This document shows, piece after piece, positions 6,573-8,617 of a stretch of 8,617 nucleotides of DNA. Source of the stretch: Deltaproteobacteria bacterium. Lineage in GTDB: Bacteria > Desulfobacterota > Desulfobulbia > Desulfobulbales > UBA5123. The stretch is from contig JAJYKH010000093.1 in NCBI GenBank assembly GCA_021788685.1, forward strand, positions 1 to 8,617, given 5' to 3'. The notes beneath the pieces are model-generated. The model was not told the DNA's origin, did no database searches, and saw only the letters and a program-made list of their open reading frames with translations. The first letter of the stretch is position 1, and each line of letters begins with the position of its first letter. The position numbers were made by a program, and so were the translations under genes.

Positions 6573-6833
6573 ATGTCCTGGTTCGTCTACATCGTCCGCT
6601 GCGCGGACGGCTCCTTTTACACCGGCATCGCCACCGATCTCGACCGGCGGGTGCGCGAGCACAACGAGGATGATCGCCTGGGGGCCCGCTATACCCGCGG
6701 GCGGCGGCCGGTGCGCCTCGCCTACGCCGAGCCTGCTGCCTCGCGGGCCGCGGCGGCGCGGCGGGAGCACGCCATCAGGAAGCTTCGCCGGCAGGAGAAG
6801 GAGCGGCTGGCCGCGGGCTGGCGACCCGCCTGA
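6573..6833 (+). CDS. GIY-YIG nuclease superfamily protein (UPF0213/YhbQ-like)
   Basis: The 86-residue protein is a single GIY-YIG domain of the usual length for the UPF0213 group. WFVYIVRCADGSFYTGIATD (3-22) carries the two signature strands, with VYI in place of GIY and YTG in place of YIG, 11 residues apart. The conserved arginine and His-Asn lie in DRRVREHN (24-31), the GARYTRGRRPV loop at 37-47, and the metal-binding glutamate is likely E65 in ARREHAIRKL. The fold is known for single-metal DNA cleavage in repair and homing enzymes; for these small stand-alone members, nucleic-acid binding or trimming is likely but the substrate is unsettled. ATG 6573 gives the exact family N-terminus, although the upstream sequence (CTTCCTTCCGACC) has no good ribosome binding site. 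It is a single gene followed four bases later by a GC hairpin. Confidence 0.9.
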   Translation: MSWFVYIVRCADGSFYTGIATDLDRRVREHNEDDRLGARYTRGRRPVRLAYAEPAASRAAAARREHAIRKLRRQEKERLAAGWRPA

Positions 6834-6836
6834 GGG

Positions 6837-6856
6837 GCGCCCGGTTTTCCGGGCGT
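6837..6856 (+). other. GC-rich hairpin just after the GIY-YIG gene
   Basis: CGCCCGG (6838-6844) and CCGGGCG (6849-6855) form a perfect 7-bp stem around a TTTT loop; a G-U pair at 6837/6856 extends it. It starts four bases after the stop codon. No T-run follows, so it is not a canonical intrinsic terminator. It may slow polymerase or protect the 3' end. Confidence 0.45.
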
Positions 6857-6894
6857 GACAAGGCGGCGAGCTCTGCGCCCAGTCCGGGAAGCGG

Positions 6895-6900
6895 TATAAT
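6895..6900 (+). promoter_or_regulatory. consensus -10 box before the PGPGW protein gene
   Basis: A perfect TATAAT lies 39 bases before the ATG at 6940 in an otherwise GC-rich gap, so the transcript would start near 6907. The -35 position (6872-6877, TCTGCG at 17-base spacing) matches poorly, so the promoter may be weak or activator-helped. Confidence 0.4.
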
Positions 6901-6939
6901 GAAGGAGACCCTCACGCCTCCTCCCTGGAGCGAGCGGCC

Positions 6940-7194
6940 ATGAAGAACCACAAATCCTTCCTCTCCACCACCTATCGGACCGCCCGACGCATCGTGGTGG
7001 CCGTGGTCGGGACCACCCTGCTCGTCATCGGCCTCTTCATGATCGTTCTTCCCGGGCCGGCCATGGTGGTGATCCCCCTCGGCTTGGGCGTCCTGAGCCT
7101 CGAGTTCGCCTGGGCCCGCCGCTGGCTGCAAAAGGTGAAGCAACGGGCGGCGCAGATGGTCAACCGGAAACGCGAAAAGGGCCATGCGGATTAA
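6940..7194 (+). CDS. PGPGW-type small inner-membrane protein
   Basis: The 84-residue protein has two hydrophobic segments, about residues 18-37 (IVVAVVGTTLLVIGLFMIVL) and 41-56, joined by LPGPAMVVIPLGLGVLSLEF. That stretch and the following AWARRWL match the PGPGW family (PGPG...GL..L..EF.WARRWL), here PGPA in place of PGPG. The N-terminus has five basic residues by residue 17 (K3, K5, R13, R16, R17) and the tail is highly basic (KVKQRAAQMVNRKREKG), so both ends are probably cytoplasmic. The family has no established function. ATG 6940 is supported by GGAG at 6927-6930. It stands alone behind its own -10 box; 367 bases follow before the next gene. Confidence 0.82.
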   Translation: MKNHKSFLSTTYRTARRIVVAVVGTTLLVIGLFMIVLPGPAMVVIPLGLGVLSLEFAWARRWLQKVKQRAAQMVNRKREKGHAD

Positions 7195-7561
7195 GAAACA
7201 AGTTGTAAGGCTCCTTCGCCTCCCCGCGGTCCATCCCCCTTCTTTCTTCATTCCGCCCGGATCGGTGATCCGCAGCAACTCGGTGTGGCGCAGAGTGCCC
7301 GCCGCCTCCTATCGGAGACGCATCGGATCGCTCCGGTTTGGCCATCTGGCCGGAAAAGCCGCCGAAGCAGGCCTGCTGTCAATTGCAGCTGTCAATATTC
7401 ACGAGCGACTTCTATTTGGGAATGCTTCCAATTGCCAATCGTGAGAATGCTTCCAAGGCAAATTTGCATATAATTATCTGAATTCATTATGAAAAATCTC
7501 TTTACAACCATGCTCGGAATCTTTACCATGGAGGTAAATTCCAAAATGGGAGGAAACGGGT
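7195..7561. other. 367-base intergenic region with hairpin and AT-richer right half
   Basis: No gene is supported. A perfect hairpin CGGATC/GATCCG with a 3-base loop lies at 7258-7272, with no T-run after it. From about 7380 the sequence becomes visibly AT-richer than its surroundings and holds the repeat-rich promoter region listed separately. An open frame beginning at ATG 7489 (MKNLFTTMLG) has no ribosome binding site and runs out of frame across the gene at 7562, so I did not call it. Confidence 0.5.
7375..7474 (+). promoter_or_regulatory. repeat-rich promoter region of the gene at 7562
   Basis: TATAAT at 7469-7474 has no acceptable -35 at 16-18 bases. At that place sits the second copy of the 12-base direct repeat GAATGCTTCCAA (7420-7431 and 7445-7456); the first copy is embedded in the palindrome GGAA-TGC-TTCC. 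Upstream is another direct repeat, GCTGTCAAT (7375-7383 and 7388-7396). The palindromes ATTG-C-CAAT (7431-7439) and GCAAATTTGC (7458-7467) lie between the repeats and directly before the -10. The layout suggests an activator-dependent promoter with at least one further operator. The transcript would start near 7481, about 80 bases before the ATG. Confidence 0.5.
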
Positions 7562-7783
7562 ATGCGAGGTGCCAAGTCTCTGACCAAATCAAAAGTGGAA
7601 GGCTACATCGTCACCGACGGGCTGGGCAACGAGGTCATCAAGGGGGCGGCCGCCGCAGCAGGCGCCTTCGGGGCGGGGGTCGTGGGGGTCTGGGCTGTCA
7701 GCTGCCTCGTCTCCGGGGCCATGGCCGTCGGCGGACCGCTGGCCCTGGTGAAGAGCTGGTTCATGGCGGTCAGCGGTTTCTAG
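7562..7783 (+). CDS. small hydrophobic protein of unknown function
   Basis: I cannot name this 73-residue protein. The N-terminus is polar and basic (MRGAKSLTKSKVEGYIVTDG, 1-20). A Gly/Ala-rich hydrophobic core follows at 28-62 (IKGAAAAAGAFGAGVVGVWA, then VSCLVSGAMAVGGPL) and a short amphipathic end (VKSWFMAVSGF). It could be one or two membrane helices; the single cysteine is C48. Small-residue spacing suggests tight helix packing or oligomers. It lacks a cleavable signal peptide of normal shape. ATG 7562 is supported by GGGAGGAAA seven or so bases upstream. A bacteriocin-like or membrane-active peptide, or an envelope-stress microprotein, are possible readings, but nothing in the neighbourhood (no immunity or export gene) supports the first. 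The unusually elaborate upstream region argues that it is a real, regulated gene. Confidence 0.65.
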   Translation: MRGAKSLTKSKVEGYIVTDGLGNEVIKGAAAAAGAFGAGVVGVWAVSCLVSGAMAVGGPLALVKSWFMAVSGF

Positions 7784-7878
7784 CAGAGGGTTGCCCATGG
7801 GCCGGCAGGTCCTAAAAGCTGTCTTCCGCAGCCGGGCGGCAATCATCGGCTGACATCCGCGAAACAGGGCAGAAGCGC

Positions 7879-7908
7879 TGGCCCGCCATGCACGGATATG
7901 GCGGGCCA
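7879..7908. repeat. perfect 11-bp inverted repeat with 8-base loop
   Basis: TGGCCCGCCAT (7879-7889) and ATGGCGGGCCA (7898-7908) are exact reverse complements around GCACGGAT. It lies about 95 bases after the stop of the small hydrophobic protein. No T-run follows on either strand, so it is not a standard intrinsic terminator. A REP-like element, a protein-binding palindrome or an RNA 3'-end stabiliser are all possible. Confidence 0.7.
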
Positions 7909-8152
7909 TGCCGCCCTGAAAGAGAGTCGATTCGATCAAGCCCGGCCGGAAGACGTTTTGGTCGCACGGTCATCCGCTTCCCGCACGAAATTTTTCTCCA
8001 GGAGGGGAGTCCAGCCGATCCCCGTCATTCCAAATTTCCCCGCCCGGTTTTCAGGAAATAGTTCTTGATCATGCCTTCTTTTTGGGCTAAGCCTTCGGGC
8101 TGAAAAGATCCGGCTGCGCCCAGGCCGGCTCCTCTGTTCCCCTTCCTGCGCG

Positions 8153-8196
8153 GAACGGGCGGAAAGCCGAGCCCTAGCCGCGGAGAGCCGCCGTTC
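8153..8196 (+). other. potential RNA stem just upstream of the gene at 8214
   Basis: GAACGGGCGG (8153-8162) pairs with CCGCCGTTC (8188-8196) as nine base pairs with one bulged G, enclosing 25 bases. It ends 17 bases before the start codon at 8214, so it could affect translation initiation or mRNA stability. It may also be a chance product of GC-rich sequence. Confidence 0.3.
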
Positions 8197-8213
8197 GAAA
8201 GAATTTTCTACAT

Positions 8214-8429
8214 GTGAAGAACCTTATGGCCCTTTTTTATCTCGGCGTCTTCCTCATCGTCCTCGGCCTGCTCGTTTCCGTGCTGTTCTGGATTCCCCAA
8301 GTGGTCGATCGGTCCCGCCTCAAGGCCCTCCTCGGTCCCCGCTACCCCCGGATCTTCATCATCTACATCGCCAACGGCCCGGGCCTGCTGCTGCTCGGAA
8401 TTCTGCTTCTTCTCCGCTTCGGATCGTAA
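8214..8429 (+). CDS. small two-helix membrane protein, hypothetical
   Basis: The 71-residue protein has two clear hydrophobic helices, about 6-28 (LFYLGVFLIVLGLLVSVLFW and on) and 48-68 (FIIYIANGPGLLLLGILLLL). A basic loop between them (DRSRLKALLGPRYPR, 32-46) suggests a hairpin with both ends on the periplasmic side. The NGPGLLLLG segment is distinctive, but I cannot place the family. The start is uncertain. GTG 8214 overlaps an ATG at 8212 that leads straight to a stop, and ATG 8226 (MALFYLG) is an alternative; neither has a strong ribosome binding site. It stands alone, and codon use looks like that of the neighbouring genes. Confidence 0.6.
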   Translation: MKNLMALFYLGVFLIVLGLLVSVLFWIPQVVDRSRLKALLGPRYPRIFIIYIANGPGLLLLGILLLLRFGS

Positions 8430-8595
8430 TTTCTCCGCAAAGCTGAGTGAGGCTTGACAAGTCCGTTTTTCCCTCTTCGAAGCACCGCCTCTCCCGGTCT
8501 TCTTTGCCCCTCGGCGATTTCCGTCCAGGCCCTCTTCTCGGATAACTCATTGAGACTTCTTTATTCTTCTTGCAATCCTAGCCCGGGAGCGGCAT

Positions 8596-8602
8596 AAGGA
8601 GG
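8596..8602 (+). promoter_or_regulatory. strong Shine-Dalgarno sequence at the right edge
   Basis: AAGGAGG lies 15 bases from the window end. The ATG at 8603 abuts it and is too close to be used. A TTG at 8607 or a start beyond the edge would be properly spaced. The preceding 8430-8595 holds no supported ORF; TTGACA at 8454 and TTGAGA at 8550 lack good -10 partners. A rightward gene probably begins at or just after the edge. Confidence 0.4.
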
Positions 8603-8617
8603 ATGCTTGGGAGCAAA

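Larger units (their letters stand above)
7784..8213. other. 430-base stretch with no gene, several inverted repeats
   Basis: No ORF with a start signal is seen. The stretch contains the perfect inverted repeat at 7879-7908, a short stem AGCC-TTCG-GGCT with a stable-type TTCG loop at 8090-8101, and a longer interrupted stem at 8153-8196 (both listed separately or below). A promoter-like TTGATC (8065-8070) has no good -10 partner. Confidence 0.45.

Noticed and set aside
7457..7468. GGCAAATTTGC as a second sigma-54 promoter
   Set aside because: The GG and GC dinucleotides are 9 bases apart instead of 12, so the spacing is wrong. The sequence is better explained as a palindrome before a TATAAT box.
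7489..7815. Open frame starting MKNLFTTMLG before the small hydrophobic protein
   Set aside because: It has no ribosome binding site, and after about 25 codons it becomes an Arg/Gly-rich shadow of the gene at 7562 in another frame.
8065..8093. TTGATC-N17-TAAGCC as a promoter for the gene at 8214
   Set aside because: The -10 matches only two of six positions, and the start would be over 100 bases from the gene.
8454..8482. TTGACA as the -35 of a promoter near the right edge
   Set aside because: The sequence 16-18 bases downstream (around TCGAAG) bears no resemblance to a -10 box.
4809..8617. Defence island, toxin-antitoxin pair or CRISPR
   Set aside because: I looked for paired small ORFs, regularly spaced repeats, nuclease or transposase motifs. 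Apart from the ordinary single-domain GIY-YIG protein, none was found.

Overview
The window is a GC-rich bacterial chromosome segment with short housekeeping and accessory genes and several long gene-poor stretches. An AGCS-type cation/amino-acid symporter, a flavoredoxin-like flavin reductase, a glycine-zipper stress protein and a textbook sigma-54 promoter suggest a Gram-negative proteobacterium. A Desulfuromonas/Geobacter-like relative would fit, but this is low-confidence inference. No rRNA, tRNA, CRISPR array, transposase or phage gene was seen.

Layout. Bases 1-183 hold the 3' end of a DUF3024-type gene that reads correctly only across three one-base deletions in C-rich runs. A SAM-dependent methyltransferase-like gene follows (224-907). 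Next, with its own likely promoter and a strong ribosome binding site, is an alanine/glycine:cation symporter (1054-2430). A YflT-like stress protein with a glycine-zipper middle (2725-3540) and a flavin reductase-like protein (3686-4315) complete the left half. A minus-strand RppH-like Nudix hydrolase (4323-4796) converges on the flavin reductase with only 7 bases between the stop codons.

The middle is the least ordinary part. A sigma-54 promoter (5019-5034) points rightward into a gene-free leader of about 325 bases, which carries a paired GAGGAGG/CCTCCTC and a direct repeat. After the leader comes an unrecognised two-part protein (5371-6024). A 548-base gene-free stretch follows, with an imperfect inverted repeat and a plausible intrinsic terminator (6429-6457).

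The right part has a GIY-YIG (UPF0213/YhbQ-like) protein (6573-6833), a PGPGW-type small membrane protein (6940-7194), a small hydrophobic protein (7562-7783) and a small two-helix membrane protein (8214-8429). The gene at 7562 lies behind an AT-richer region with two pairs of direct repeats, two palindromes and a perfect TATAAT but no -35 box, which looks like an activator-dependent promoter. A perfect 11-bp inverted repeat lies at 7879-7908. The last bases carry a strong Shine-Dalgarno sequence for a gene that starts at or beyond the right edge.

Most genes look singly transcribed, with gaps of 100-550 bases between them. I see no clear operon and no obvious defence or biosynthetic cluster. 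The best candidates for undescribed biology are the sigma-54-driven leader with its orphan gene, and the repeat-rich promoter of the small hydrophobic protein.
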